Positions 17,716-25,498 of a stretch of DNA of 64,000 bases are shown in pieces. The notes beneath the pieces are model-generated. The model did no database searches, was not told the origin of the DNA, and saw nothing but the letters and a program-made list of their open reading frames with translations. The position numbers and the translations under genes were made by a program. Within the stretch, counting starts at the first letter, position 1. Each line of letters begins with the position of its first letter. The stretch covers positions 124,001-188,000 of the forward strand of contig NZ_KV917376.1 in NCBI RefSeq assembly GCF_002019695.1, given 5' to 3'. The DNA is from Evansella clarkii. GTDB taxonomy: Bacteria; Bacillota; Bacilli; Bacillales; Salisediminibacteriaceae.

Positions 17716-18180
17716 CTACTTAACAGTTATCGTAGTTGCCATGAACTGATGCCCGGTTCCGCAGTATTCATTACAGAGCATTAAATACTCACCTGGCTCA
17801 CTGAATGTCTGGGTAATCCTCTGCACATGCCCTGGTGTAACCATCGCATTCATGTTAGTTCCGGCGATCTGTACTCCGTGAATAACATCTTTTGAAGTCA
17901 TTGTGAAATGTACTGTTGAGCCTGCAGGTATTTCAAAATCTCCTGGATCAAAACTGAATACTTGCAATGTCATTACAACTTCATACTCGTTTTCACCAAT
18001 CTGGTAAACTCCCGGCTCATCAAATGGTGCGGTTGTTTCCACTGCTTGCGGATCGATCGTATCCATACCACTCGGTGGCCCCATGCCAAGAACTAATGTC
18101 TGATAACCTGTGATTAACATAAAACCCATAATGAGACCGAAACTTAACGTAAGCCAAATTTTTTCATCTTTATGCATCAT
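17716..18180 (-). CDS. Heme-copper oxidase/reductase subunit II with CuA site
   Basis: A 154-residue protein with one N-terminal membrane helix and a cupredoxin domain facing outwards. All CuA ligands are present: His101 (VIHGVQ), Cys136 and Cys140 (LCNEYC), His144 and Met147 (GTGHQFM). It receives electrons, probably from a cytochrome c, and passes them to subunit I, whose gene begins 15 bases after this one ends. The short, single-helix form is typical of ba3-type and CuA-NOR enzymes. Two ATG codons in tandem follow a GGGGGAGAAAA ribosome site. Confidence 0.9.
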   Translation of the reverse strand: MMHKDEKIWLTLSFGLIMGFMLITGYQTLVLGMGPPSGMDTIDPQAVETTAPFDEPGVYQIGENEYEVVMTLQVFSFDPGDFEIPAGSTVHFTMTSKDVIHGVQIAGTNMNAMVTPGHVQRITQTFSEPGEYLMLCNEYCGTGHQFMATTITVK

Positions 18181-18192
18181 TTTTTCTCCCCC

Positions 18193-18342
18193 CTATACTC
18201 TGCCCATGAAAATCCAAAAGAATAATATATACGTGAGAAGTATGAACAATCCCACAATCCCTACAGAAAACCAGGTTCCAATTAAAGGCGCTTCCTTTTT
18301 TTCAAGCTGCTTTTCGTTTTGGTTCGCTTTAGGTGCTCCCAT
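18193..18342 (-). CDS. Small single-helix subunit (subunit IIa type)
   Basis: A 49-residue frame with a hydrophilic Lys/Glu-rich N-terminus (MGAPKANQNEKQLEKKEAP) and one membrane helix (about 21-44, ending FFWIFMGRV). This is the size, place and layout of subunit IIa/CbaC of ba3-type oxidases, which sits beside subunit II in the membrane. AAGGGAGG is 11 bases before the ATG. It is first in the operon, 12 bases before subunit II. Confidence 0.75.
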   Translation of the reverse strand: MGAPKANQNEKQLEKKEAPLIGTWFSVGIVGLFILLTYILFFWIFMGRV

Positions 18343-18375
18343 TAATAATCAACCTCCCTTTAAGTTCTTACCTAA

Positions 18376-18418
18376 AGTTTAATTGGTAACGATTATCAAT
18401 GAGGTGAGCTGAATCACC
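18376..18418 (-). promoter_or_regulatory. Possible Fnr-type promoter of the respiratory operon
   Basis: GGTGA-N6-TCACC at 18403-18418 is a perfect inverted repeat close to the Fnr/CRP consensus TGTGA-N6-TCACA. On the minus strand TAAACT at 18381-18376 would be a -10 hexamer; with the start point implied by it (about 18369), the palindrome is centred at -41.5, the position of class II Fnr activation. Confidence 0.4.
18384..18398 (-). promoter_or_regulatory. Fur-like operator
   Basis: On the minus strand TGATAATCGTTACCA matches the 7-1-7 Fur core TGATAAT-N-ATTATCA at 12 of 14 positions. It lies between the Fnr-like palindrome and the possible -10, where a repressor would block transcription. 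Confidence 0.35.
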
Positions 18419-18485
18419 GAGACTTAAAAAAAATCTATTTTTATGAGGATTTCAATTTTCAGACACAATTATGGGGTTGGGAGGG

Positions 18486-18580
18486 TTTTGGTACTTAGTT
18501 TTGGTACTTAGTTTTGGTACTTAGTTTTGCTTACTTAGTTTTGCTTACTTAGTTTTGGTACTTAGTTTTGCTTACTTATT
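18486..18580. repeat. Short tandem array, 13-14 base unit
   Basis: Seven consecutive units of TTTTGGTACTTAG or the variant TTTTGCTTACTTAG, directly before the GC-rich array. Confidence 0.8.
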
Positions 18581-18597
18581 CTCCAGTTTTCTGGCTC

Positions 18598-18890
18598 TCG
18601 CAACCTGGCACTTCCGGACCGGGTTCACTCGGACCGGGTTCATCGGTGCCAGGTTGAACTGCTCTCGTATTCTCGCTTTTCCTCGAGGATACTACTTCTC
18701 GCAACCTGGCACTCACGGACCGGGTTCATTCGGACCGGGTTCATTGGTGCCAGGTTGAACTGCTCTCGTATTCTCGCTTTTCCTCGAGGATACTGCTTCT
18801 CGCAACCTGGCACTCACGGACCGGGTTCTCGCGGACCGGGTTCATTGGTGCCAGGTTGAACTGTTTTCGAATTCTCACTCTCCCAATTGC
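18598..18890. repeat. Three tandem copies of a 101-base unit with CCTGGCAC/GTGCCAGG ends
   Basis: Copies begin at 18601, 18702 and 18803 (CAACCTGGCA). Each holds a 50-base palindromic core: CCTGGCAC at the left, two copies of GGACCGGGTTC inside, GTGCCAGG at the right, followed by a spacer with TTCCTCGAGGATACT. The spacing is exactly 101 bases twice. Translations of all frames are Pro/Gly-rich nonsense, so it is treated as non-coding. Confidence 0.85.
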
Positions 18891-18903
18891 TCTCTCTCGT
18901 TCT

Positions 18904-18953
18904 TCCTGGCACTTTGGTTCCAGGTACGATGGAGCCAGGAACCGAGGTGTCAG
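18904..18953. repeat. Diverged fourth copy of the CCTGGCAC element
   Basis: Begins CCTGGCACTTTGG and ends GAGGTGTCAGG, with GGTTCCAGG / GGAGCCAGGAACC inside; the arms are partly inverse. It resembles the elements at 9968-10125 more than the 101-base units. Confidence 0.55.
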
Positions 18954-19059
18954 GTGTAAGTGTCCCTTATGTCAGCGAGAAGCAACTTTCCCGAGATGCA
19001 ACAATACTAAATGCCAGGTGTGTCGTACCCGTATACCAGGAAACTCCCGCCCACCCAAA

Positions 19060-19095
19060 CAAAAACCCCGGCGCTCTGACAATCTCAGAACGCCG
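19060..19095 (-). terminator. Terminator of the heme O synthase gene
   Basis: Stem CGGCGCTCTGA / TCAGAACGCCG (10 of 11 pairs); on the minus strand it is followed by GGGGTTTTTGTTT. Confidence 0.75.
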
Positions 19096-19186
19096 AGGCT
19101 GTATCGGTTATAAATATATCAATGCCGCTACTGATTAATTCAGGAACGATGGGGCTATCCCATTTACCTGTAAATGCGAATAACAT

Positions 19187-20125
19187 TTAATTAAACAACG
19201 GCAGAGTTACGACTGCCATGAGTACATACATGATCATTATATAATTGATGGAGCTAAAGAAATTTACCTTCGCCCATTTTAAGTCATCTTTTGAAAACAG
19301 GCTGTATACAGCAACGATCAGCCAGACTGTATTCATAAGTACCGCCGTTACCACAAATACCGATCCGAGAGAGGTTAAAAAGAATGGCAGTGGGAACAGG
19401 CACGCTACATAAAATAAAATATGCCTTTTTGAAACCTTGAAGCCACGGACGACCGGGAGCATTGCTACACCTGCTTTCCGGTACTCTTCACATTTTCTCA
19501 TCGCAATTGCATATGTGTGGGGCATTTGCCAGATGAAAAGAATCAGGAATAAAATGAGAGGCACAATATCAAAACTTGATGCGACGGCTGCCCATCCAAT
19601 TAAAGGAGTGACCGCACCGGAAACACTTCCGATAATTGTATTGAATGTATATCTTCTTTTTGACCACATAGTATAAAGCACTACGTACGTGAACCAGCCG
19701 ATAAATGCATAGATTATTGCTTCCAGGGTAGTAAAGAATAGCAGACCAAACCCCGCACCGCTCAGGACAAGACCAAACGTTAAAACAGATTTTAACGACA
19801 TCGATCCCGTAACCGTCGGCCTTTTGCTAGTCCGATCCATTACCCTGTCAATATCTGCATCATACCAGTTGTTTATCACAAGCGCGCCTGCAATCACCAG
19901 GGTGCTCCCAGATAAAGTAAGCAAAAACAAAACCCAGTAGTCAGCGAAAGATGCCCCTGTGAGAAACAATGCCAGCCAGAAACCGGTAAATACTGGTACT
20001 GAGTTAGAAATTAACACTCCTAATTTTAACAGAAGCTTCAAATCAGAAATAAAGCTCGATAATGTCCGTTCGTTTTGTAATACAACTGTTTCGGCCACCT
20101 GTGTGAATGCCCCTTGTTTCCCCAT
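19187..20125 (-). CDS. ctaB: Protoheme IX farnesyltransferase (heme O synthase)
   Basis: A 312-residue UbiA-superfamily prenyltransferase with about eight membrane helices. It adds a farnesyl group to heme B to make heme O. The polyprenyl-diphosphate site is plain: NNWYDADIDRVMDRTSKRP (first DxxxD), and a second conserved region at MWSKRRYTFNTIIG and WQMPHTYAIAM. It sits close to the terminal reductase operon on the same strand but across 840 bases of repeats, with its own terminator. No heme A synthase gene lies beside it here. GGGGGGATTCAG precedes the ATG. Confidence 0.92.
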   Translation of the reverse strand: MGKQGAFTQVAETVVLQNERTLSSFISDLKLLLKLGVLISNSVPVFTGFWLALFLTGASFADYWVLFLLTLSGSTLVIAGALVINNWYDADIDRVMDRTSKRPTVTGSMSLKSVLTFGLVLSGAGFGLLFFTTLEAIIYAFIGWFTYVVLYTMWSKRRYTFNTIIGSVSGAVTPLIGWAAVASSFDIVPLILFLILFIWQMPHTYAIAMRKCEEYRKAGVAMLPVVRGFKVSKRHILFYVACLFPLPFFLTSLGSVFVVTAVLMNTVWLIVAVYSLFSKDDLKWAKVNFFSSINYIMIMYVLMAVVTLPLFN

Positions 20126-20231
20126 CTGAATCCCCCCAGAATCTCAGAATATCACCGTAATTATACTGCGCAGATGCATTTAAGTCAGTAATCTGTATCA
20201 CAGCGTCACACAATCTACAAACTCCGGAAAC

Positions 20232-20260
20232 GAGACACGCCTCCTGTAAACTTGTATAAT
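20232..20260 (+). promoter_or_regulatory. Promoter for the ubiD-family gene
   Basis: GAGACA (20232-20237) and TATAAT (20255-20260) with a 17-base spacer, 35 bases before the start codon. Confidence 0.5.
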
Positions 20261-20294
20261 AGAACATAATTACGTAATAGGAGAGCTGGTTATC

Positions 20295-22121
20295 ATGTAC
20301 AGAAATATGGAAGAATGCATCAACGATTTGGAAAAAAACGGCCATTTAATCCGGATAAAGGAAGAGGTTGATCCTTACCTGGAAATGGCTGCTATACATA
20401 TGAAGGTTTATGAGGAAGGGGGCCCGGCACTTTTATTTGAAAATGTGAAAGGGTCTGATTACCCGGCAGTTTCTAACCTTTTCGGCACGATGGAGAGAAG
20501 CAAATTTATTTTCCGCAAAACATGGGAACGGACGCAGAATGTGATCGGACTCCGCAACGATCCGGTGAGTGCACTTAAAAGCCCGTTTAAGCATGTTGGA
20601 TCCGGAGTTACTGCGACCAAAGCCCTTCCTGTGAAAAAATCAGGTACAGGGGATTTTAAGGAGATTAAGATTTCTGATATGCCGCTTATTCAGCACTGGC
20701 CGGATGATGGAGGAGCCTTTGTCACTCTTCCCCAGGTGTATTCAGAAGATCCGGACAAGCCTGGCATAATGAATTCAAACCTGGGGATGTATCGGGTTCA
20801 GCTAAGCGGAAATGAGTATGAACTGGACAAAGAGGTTGGACTTCACTACCAGATACACCGGGGAATCGGTGTCCATCAGCATAAGGCAAACAAAAAAGGC
20901 GAGCCATTAAAGGTAAGTATTTTTATCGGAGGGCCTCCCGCCCACACACTTGCAGCAGTAATGCCTCTACCTGAAGGGCTTAGCGAAATGACAGTGGCAG
21001 GTATGCTTTCCGGCAACCGTTTCCGTTACAGTTATGTAGATGGATACTGCCTGAGCCTTGATGCGGATTTTGTCATTACCGGGGAAATATATCCGGACGA
21101 AACAAAACCTGAAGGCCCATTCGGAGACCATTTAGGCTATTACAGCCTTACACACGAGTTCCCGCTGATGAGGGTGCACAAAGTGTATGCCAAAGAAAAT
21201 GCAATTTTACCTTTTACAGTTGTCGGACGTCCTCCTCAGGAAGATACCTCCTTTGGAGCGCTTATCCATGAACTTACTGGCGGTGCGATAAAGCAGGAGA
21301 TTCCAGGCGTAAAAGAGGTCCATGCTGTTGATGCAGCAGGAGTTCACCCTCTTCTGTTTGCAATCGGAAGCGAACGGTATACTCCATTCCAGAAAGTAAA
21401 ACAGCCTGCCGAACTCCTTACTATTTCCAACCGGATTTTAGGAACAGGACAGCTTAGCCTTGCCAAATATTTGTTTATTGCGGCAGAAGAGGATAAGCCT
21501 CTTGATACTCATAAAGAGGAAGAATTTTTAACATACATTCTCGAACGGATGGATTTCCGGAGGGACATTCATTTCCAGACGAACACTACGATCGACACAC
21601 TTGATTACTCAGGTACCGGCCTGAATACAGGAAGTAAAGTTGTATTTGCAGCTGCCGGGGATAAAAAAAGGGATTTATGTACGGAAGTGCCTGAAGAACT
21701 GAAGGATATCCCTGGCTTTAAGAACCCACGCCTGATTATGCCGGGAATAGTTGCCATTGAAGGAAGTGAGTTTTCTTCATACGAAATAGCGCAGGAAGAA
21801 CTGAATAACTTAACAGCTTCCATTGAGAAAAAAGGCGGGCTCGACTCCTGCCCGATGATTATTCTTTCTGATGACAGTGAGTTCTTAAGCGCTGAGTTAA
21901 ATAACTTTTTATGGGTGTCCTTTACGAGAAGTAATCCTTCCCACGACATTTACGGTGTGAACAGTTTTTATGAAAATAAGCACTGGGGATGCGATAACGT
22001 CATAATCGATGTCCGTATTAAGCCTCATCACGCACCGCCGCTTATTCCGGATCCCGCGGTGGAAAAAAATATCGAAAGGTACTTTGCAGATGAGGGCAGC
22101 CTGAGCAAAGTTGCAAAATGA
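20295..22121 (+). CDS. UbiD-family prenylated-FMN decarboxylase, long form
   Basis: A 608-residue member of the UbiD family, longer than the 470-490 residues of classical UbiD and of B. subtilis YclC. The N-terminal lid (ALLFENVKGSDYPAVSNLFGT), HYQIHRGIGVHQH, the GGPPAHTLAAVMPLPEG segment, and GPFGDHLGYYS with catalytic-loop acid residues are all recognisable. The long form is the type annotated in menaquinone-related or aromatic acid decarboxylation. These enzymes need prenylated FMN from a UbiX partner; no ubiX is in the window. TAGGAGAGCTGG precedes the ATG. Confidence 0.85.
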   Translation: MYRNMEECINDLEKNGHLIRIKEEVDPYLEMAAIHMKVYEEGGPALLFENVKGSDYPAVSNLFGTMERSKFIFRKTWERTQNVIGLRNDPVSALKSPFKHVGSGVTATKALPVKKSGTGDFKEIKISDMPLIQHWPDDGGAFVTLPQVYSEDPDKPGIMNSNLGMYRVQLSGNEYELDKEVGLHYQIHRGIGVHQHKANKKGEPLKVSIFIGGPPAHTLAAVMPLPEGLSEMTVAGMLSGNRFRYSYVDGYCLSLDADFVITGEIYPDETKPEGPFGDHLGYYSLTHEFPLMRVHKVYAKENAILPFTVVGRPPQEDTSFGALIHELTGGAIKQEIPGVKEVHAVDAAGVHPLLFAIGSERYTPFQKVKQPAELLTISNRILGTGQLSLAKYLFIAAEEDKPLDTHKEEEFLTYILERMDFRRDIHFQTNTTIDTLDYSGTGLNTGSKVVFAAAGDKKRDLCTEVPEELKDIPGFKNPRLIMPGIVAIEGSEFSSYEIAQEELNNLTASIEKKGGLDSCPMIILSDDSEFLSAELNNFLWVSFTRSNPSHDIYGVNSFYENKHWGCDNVIIDVRIKPHHAPPLIPDPAVEKNIERYFADEGSLSKVAK

Positions 22122-22183
22122 GACAGATTGCCCGCAGTTATTAATTTTGATCAAGTATCATGTTAAACCCAGGGAGGTATAAA

Positions 22184-22657
22184 ATGAGCATCCATCAGTT
22201 TTCCGCACAATTAATAAACGGTGAAGAAAAACATTTAACCGATTATGAAGGTAAAGTATTGCTTATTGTTAACACAGCGACGAAATGCGGACTGGCTCCA
22301 CAGTTTAAAGAGCTCCAGGAGTTACATGAGAAGTATAAGGAGCAGAATTTTGAGGTTCTCGGTTTTCCGAGTAATCAGTTTATGAATCAGGAGCCAGGGG
22401 ACGATGAAGAGGTAGCTCAAAGATGCGAAATAAATTTTGGAGTTACATTTCCCCTTTTTAAAAAGATAGAAGTAAAAGGGGAAAACGCTCACCCTCTTTA
22501 TCAGTATTTAACCGAAGCGAAAAAAGGCGTGCTCACCTCTGATATAAAGTGGAATTTCACAAAGTTTCTAATTGATAAAGACGGCAAAGTTGTTAAGCGT
22601 TATTCTCCCACAACTGCTCCAGGGAAAATCGAAGCCGATATTAAGAAGCTTCTATAA
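22184..22657 (+). CDS. bsaA: Glutathione peroxidase-family thiol peroxidase (Cys form)
   Basis: A 157-residue protein of the GPx fold that reduces hydroperoxides. The catalytic residue is Cys in VNTATKCGLAPQF; Gln of GFPSNQFMNQEPG and Trp of KWNFTKFLID complete the active site. There is no selenocysteine codon. In Bacilli the electron donor is probably thioredoxin or bacillithiol rather than glutathione. The longest frame starts at 22160, but AGGGAGG lies before the ATG at 22184, which is used. It follows the ubiD-like gene by 62 bases. Confidence 0.92.
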   Translation: MSIHQFSAQLINGEEKHLTDYEGKVLLIVNTATKCGLAPQFKELQELHEKYKEQNFEVLGFPSNQFMNQEPGDDEEVAQRCEINFGVTFPLFKKIEVKGENAHPLYQYLTEAKKGVLTSDIKWNFTKFLIDKDGKVVKRYSPTTAPGKIEADIKKLL

Positions 22658-22664
22658 TGAGAAT

Positions 22665-22704
22665 AAAACGGGTAACGGAGCTTATGCTCTGTTACCCGTT
22701 TTTT
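22665..22704. terminator. Bidirectional terminator between gpx and selO
   Basis: Long stem AACGGGTAACGGAGC / GCTCTGTTACCCGTT with a four-base loop; T runs are present on both strands, so it can serve both convergent genes. Confidence 0.85.
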
Positions 22705-22714
22705 CATTTCCGGA

Positions 22715-24190
22715 TCACGTCCCGCAAAAAGTCTGGTACGGCCGGTCTGACGGTGGCGGCGGTTCGGTGTAGGCTTTCTTGTCTTCCGTATGCTCATAAG
22801 GGGTTGAAAGAACTTCCAGAAGACGCTCCATTACATTGAAATCATTCTTGCTCACCGCTGCATCCAGCGCTTCTTCCACCCGGTGGTTGCGGGGAATGAC
22901 TGCCGGGTTGGATTTGTGCATTAGCTTCCGGGCTTCCTCGATTGATTGTTCCTGTCGTTCAAGCCTCTCCTGCCATTTTTTATGCCAGTCGTTATATTTA
23001 TCTGTTTCTGAAAATACAAGATCCTCAGTGTTATCATAAGTTAAGGCAAGGAAGCTGTTTGTGTAGTCAGCATCATGCTTCTGCATCATGCCAAGCAGGC
23101 TGTCGATCAACTGTTTATCTTCCTCTTCTTCATTAAACAGCCCAAGTTTCTTCCTCATCCCGCTGAAATAATAATCCCGGTATAAGTCGCCAAATGCTGA
23201 AATAGCATCCTGAGCCATCTCCACTGCTTTTTCATCATCCTTATCAAGGAGCGGTACGAGAGCTTCTGCAAATCTGGCGAGATTCCATCCGCCAATATAT
23301 GGCTGGTTTCCATATGCGTAACGCCCTTGTACATCAATGGAGCTGAAAACGGTTTTCGGGTCGTACGTATTCATAAATGCGCATGGTCCGTAATCAATTG
23401 TTTCCCCGCTGATCGTCGTGTTGTCCGTGTTCATTACGCCATGGATAAAACCAGCAAGCTGCCATTTAGCAATCAATTCCGCCTGACGGTTAATTACACT
23501 TTTTAGAAGTGTCAGGTAAGGATTTTTCTCACCTCCAGCTTCCGGGTAATGACGTTCGATCGTGTAATCCGCCAGTTCCCTGAGTTCTCCTTCGGAACAA
23601 TATCTTACTGCGTACTCAAAAGTCCCTACCCGAAGATGGCTGCTGGCTGTGCGGGTTAAAATCGCCCCTTGTTGTTCTGTTTCGCGATAAACAGGATCTC
23701 CAGTTGTTACTACAGCAAGGCTCCGGGTAGTTGGAATTCCCAAAGCATGCATCGCTTCACTCATAATATACTCCCGAAGCATCGGTCCTAATCCTGCCCG
23801 GCCGTCTCCGCCCCTGGAGTATGGCGTTCTCCCAGAGCCTTTAAACTGTATATCAATCCGCTCCCCTTCAGGCGTAATCTGCTCGCCAAGAAGATGGGCC
23901 CTGCCATCACCAAGCATTGTAAAGTGGCCGAACTGGTGGCCCGCATACGCCTGCGCCAGTGGAGAAGCGCCTTCCGGAATTTTATTTCCTGCAAGAACTT
24001 CCGCTCCATCACCTTCTTGAAGTTCCTGAGCGTTAACTCCAAGCTCCTCTGCCAGCGGATTATTAAAAACAATTAATGCCGGTGCACTCACAGGGGCCGG
24101 GGTTACACTGGAGTAAAACTTTTCGGGCAGCCGGGTATAACTGTTGTCAAAGTTCCAGCCTTTTTCTGTTGCTCCTGTATTTCTTGTCAT
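22715..24190 (-). CDS. selO: Protein adenylyltransferase SelO (UPF0061/YdiU)
   Basis: A pseudokinase-fold enzyme that transfers AMP to Ser/Thr/Tyr of target proteins. Family signatures: [10 protein letters not shown] near the start, [19 protein letters not shown] with the GDGRA nucleotide loop, [20 protein letters not shown], and [23 protein letters not shown]. It ends with FCGT, keeping the conserved Cys near the C-terminus where some homologues carry selenocysteine. The ATG at 24190 is preferred over 24205 because AAAGGTGA sits just before it. Confidence 0.93.
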   Translation of the reverse strand: MTRNTGATEKGWNFDNSYTRLPEKFYSSVTPAPVSAPALIVFNNPLAEELGVNAQELQEGDGAEVLAGNKIPEGASPLAQAYAGHQFGHFTMLGDGRAHLLGEQITPEGERIDIQFKGSGRTPYSRGGDGRAGLGPMLREYIMSEAMHALGIPTTRSLAVVTTGDPVYRETEQQGAILTRTASSHLRVGTFEYAVRYCSEGELRELADYTIERHYPEAGGEKNPYLTLLKSVINRQAELIAKWQLAGFIHGVMNTDNTTISGETIDYGPCAFMNTYDPKTVFSSIDVQGRYAYGNQPYIGGWNLARFAEALVPLLDKDDEKAVEMAQDAISAFGDLYRDYYFSGMRKKLGLFNEEEEDKQLIDSLLGMMQKHDADYTNSFLALTYDNTEDLVFSETDKYNDWHKKWQERLERQEQSIEEARKLMHKSNPAVIPRNHRVEEALDAAVSKNDFNVMERLLEVLSTPYEHTEDKKAYTEPPPPSDRPYQTFCGT

Positions 24191-24249
24191 TGTATCACCT
24201 TTCATTTTTGCCTAAGATAGTCTTCAGGATCTGAAGATGTTTATTTATC

Positions 24250-24400
24250 CCGATGTAATCGTCCGTAAAGCTCCCACCTCAAAACATGAGTTAAAGCGAA
24301 GTTTAGGCGGGAGATAACGGACGCTAACATCCCGATTGGTTAAGCTAACAATCAGCGGGGGATGAAGCCCCCCACTAATTGAAGGTTCACTTTAGTATAC
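24250..24400 (-). mobile_element. Structured terminus of a decayed IS200/IS605-like element (possible omega-RNA relic)
   Basis: A dense run of hairpins: outer stem GATGTAATCGTCCGT (24252-24266) with ACGGACGCTAACATC (24317-24331; 12 of 15 pair), inner stem CTCCCACCT (24271) with AGGCGGGAG (24305), then GATTGGTTA/TAACAATC and GGGGGATGAAGCCCCC. Such strings of hairpins without terminal inverted repeats are typical of IS605-family ends, where the omega-RNA of TnpB is encoded. Orientation (minus) is inferred from the possible TnpB tail beside it. Assignment is by memory of similar ends, not by search. Confidence 0.4.
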
Positions 24401-24448
24401 CCTTACACAACTTGATTTTAACAGAGTTTCAAACCTTCACATACTATC

Positions 24449-24540
24449 TTAACTAAGTTTAATCGCAACACGTCCTAAACGAGTATCTCTTGATGTAACG
24501 TGCAATCAGCATCGTCATAACTGTGTGGTTTGTCCTCAAA
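24449..24540 (-). pseudogene. Possible remnant of a TnpB C-terminus
   Basis: Directly after the stop of the creatininase-family gene, the minus strand shows short frames that change phase: DDADC in one frame, then HVTSRDTRLGRVAIKLS and a stop at 24449 in another. With the hairpin-rich region just beyond, this fits the last codons of a decayed IS605-family tnpB. The evidence is weak; it may be plain intergenic DNA. Confidence 0.25.
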
Positions 24541-25305
24541 TCATTTATTGTTAAAATCTTTTTCAGCTGCCTTTATAATTTCATCTGAAAACAGCTCCAG
24601 GAAATATTCTCCCCATTCTGCTTTTGCTTCTCTTGGATCACCAATAATACCCACTTCAGTAATTCCAACTATTCCGTTTTCAAACAGACTTTCCAGCTTC
24701 TCTTCCGTCATTTTGCCAATGTATCCTGGTGTTGCTTTTTCCATATCAACCTGTTCAGGAGCGACGTGCAGCATCACTGAGGTCTCCATTGCTCCACCGT
24801 GGCCAGTGCTTCCTTCAGCCAAACCGTATTTCTTTTCGAACTGTCCGAGTAGAGCCATTAATTGCATCAAAGAGAGTCCTGTGCTGAATTGCATTTCCGG
24901 ATGATCCTGGCGAAGATTTTTAACAATTTTTTCATTCTCAGCAAAATTCCCTCCGTGAGAAGAGAAGATGATTACTTTTTTGAAGCCGTGCTTCTTATAG
25001 CTTGTGACATAATCCTCTATAATCCCCCGGTAAACCTCCGGACGAAGCGTAATGCTTCCAGCCATCGGAATATGGTGTTCAGACAGCCCTGGACGGATAA
25101 CCGGAGCAACGAGTGCGTCCCCAAGCTTTTCGGCTGTACGCAGCGCTGTCGCCTGGCCAATCACCGTATCTGTCAGTTCTGATAAATGATATCCATGCTG
25201 TTCCACGGATGCAGTACAAATAATCACCGTATCCATTCCCTTTTCTATTTTTTCCTTAATAACCGGCCAGCTCATTTGCTCAAGCAAGTATTCATTAGTT
25301 TTCAC
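24541..25305 (-). CDS. Creatininase-family metal-dependent hydrolase
   Basis: A 254-residue alpha/beta enzyme. Metal-site motifs of the family are present: TASVEQHGYHLSELTDT, SSHGGNFAEN, and the late GSTGHGGAMETSVML. Family members include creatininase, the FAPy deformylase ArfB and mycofactocin MftE, so the precise amide substrate is open. Start is a GTG with GGAGGAG at the right distance. It is a single gene between catalase and the IS relic. Confidence 0.88.
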   Translation of the reverse strand: MKTNEYLLEQMSWPVIKEKIEKGMDTVIICTASVEQHGYHLSELTDTVIGQATALRTAEKLGDALVAPVIRPGLSEHHIPMAGSITLRPEVYRGIIEDYVTSYKKHGFKKVIIFSSHGGNFAENEKIVKNLRQDHPEMQFSTGLSLMQLMALLGQFEKKYGLAEGSTGHGGAMETSVMLHVAPEQVDMEKATPGYIGKMTEEKLESLFENGIVGITEVGIIGDPREAKAEWGEYFLELFSDEIIKAAEKDFNNK

Positions 25306-25412
25306 AGTATCTCCTCCACATTATTATTTACAGTTCACCTAAGTATTTCTTCCTTACTTACAGCTGAAAATCCTTTATACTCCAGCTTATCTTTTTTGGA
25401 AAACCAATAATA

Positions 25413-25446
25413 ATAAAAAAAAGAGCGAAACAAATTAGTTTCACTC
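25413..25446 (-). terminator. Terminator of the catalase gene
   Basis: On the minus strand the stem GAGTGAAAC / GTTTCGCTC with a six-base loop is followed by eight T residues. Confidence 0.8.
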
Positions 25447-25498
25447 CAGGGCAAACCGCCTGCAGGACGTATATCATGTTCTTTGCCACTGCCTCCTT

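Noticed and set aside
18555-19138. Several Pro/Gly/Arg-rich frames between subunit IIa and ctaB
   Set aside because: They translate the CCTGGCAC palindromes in different phases and lack start signals.
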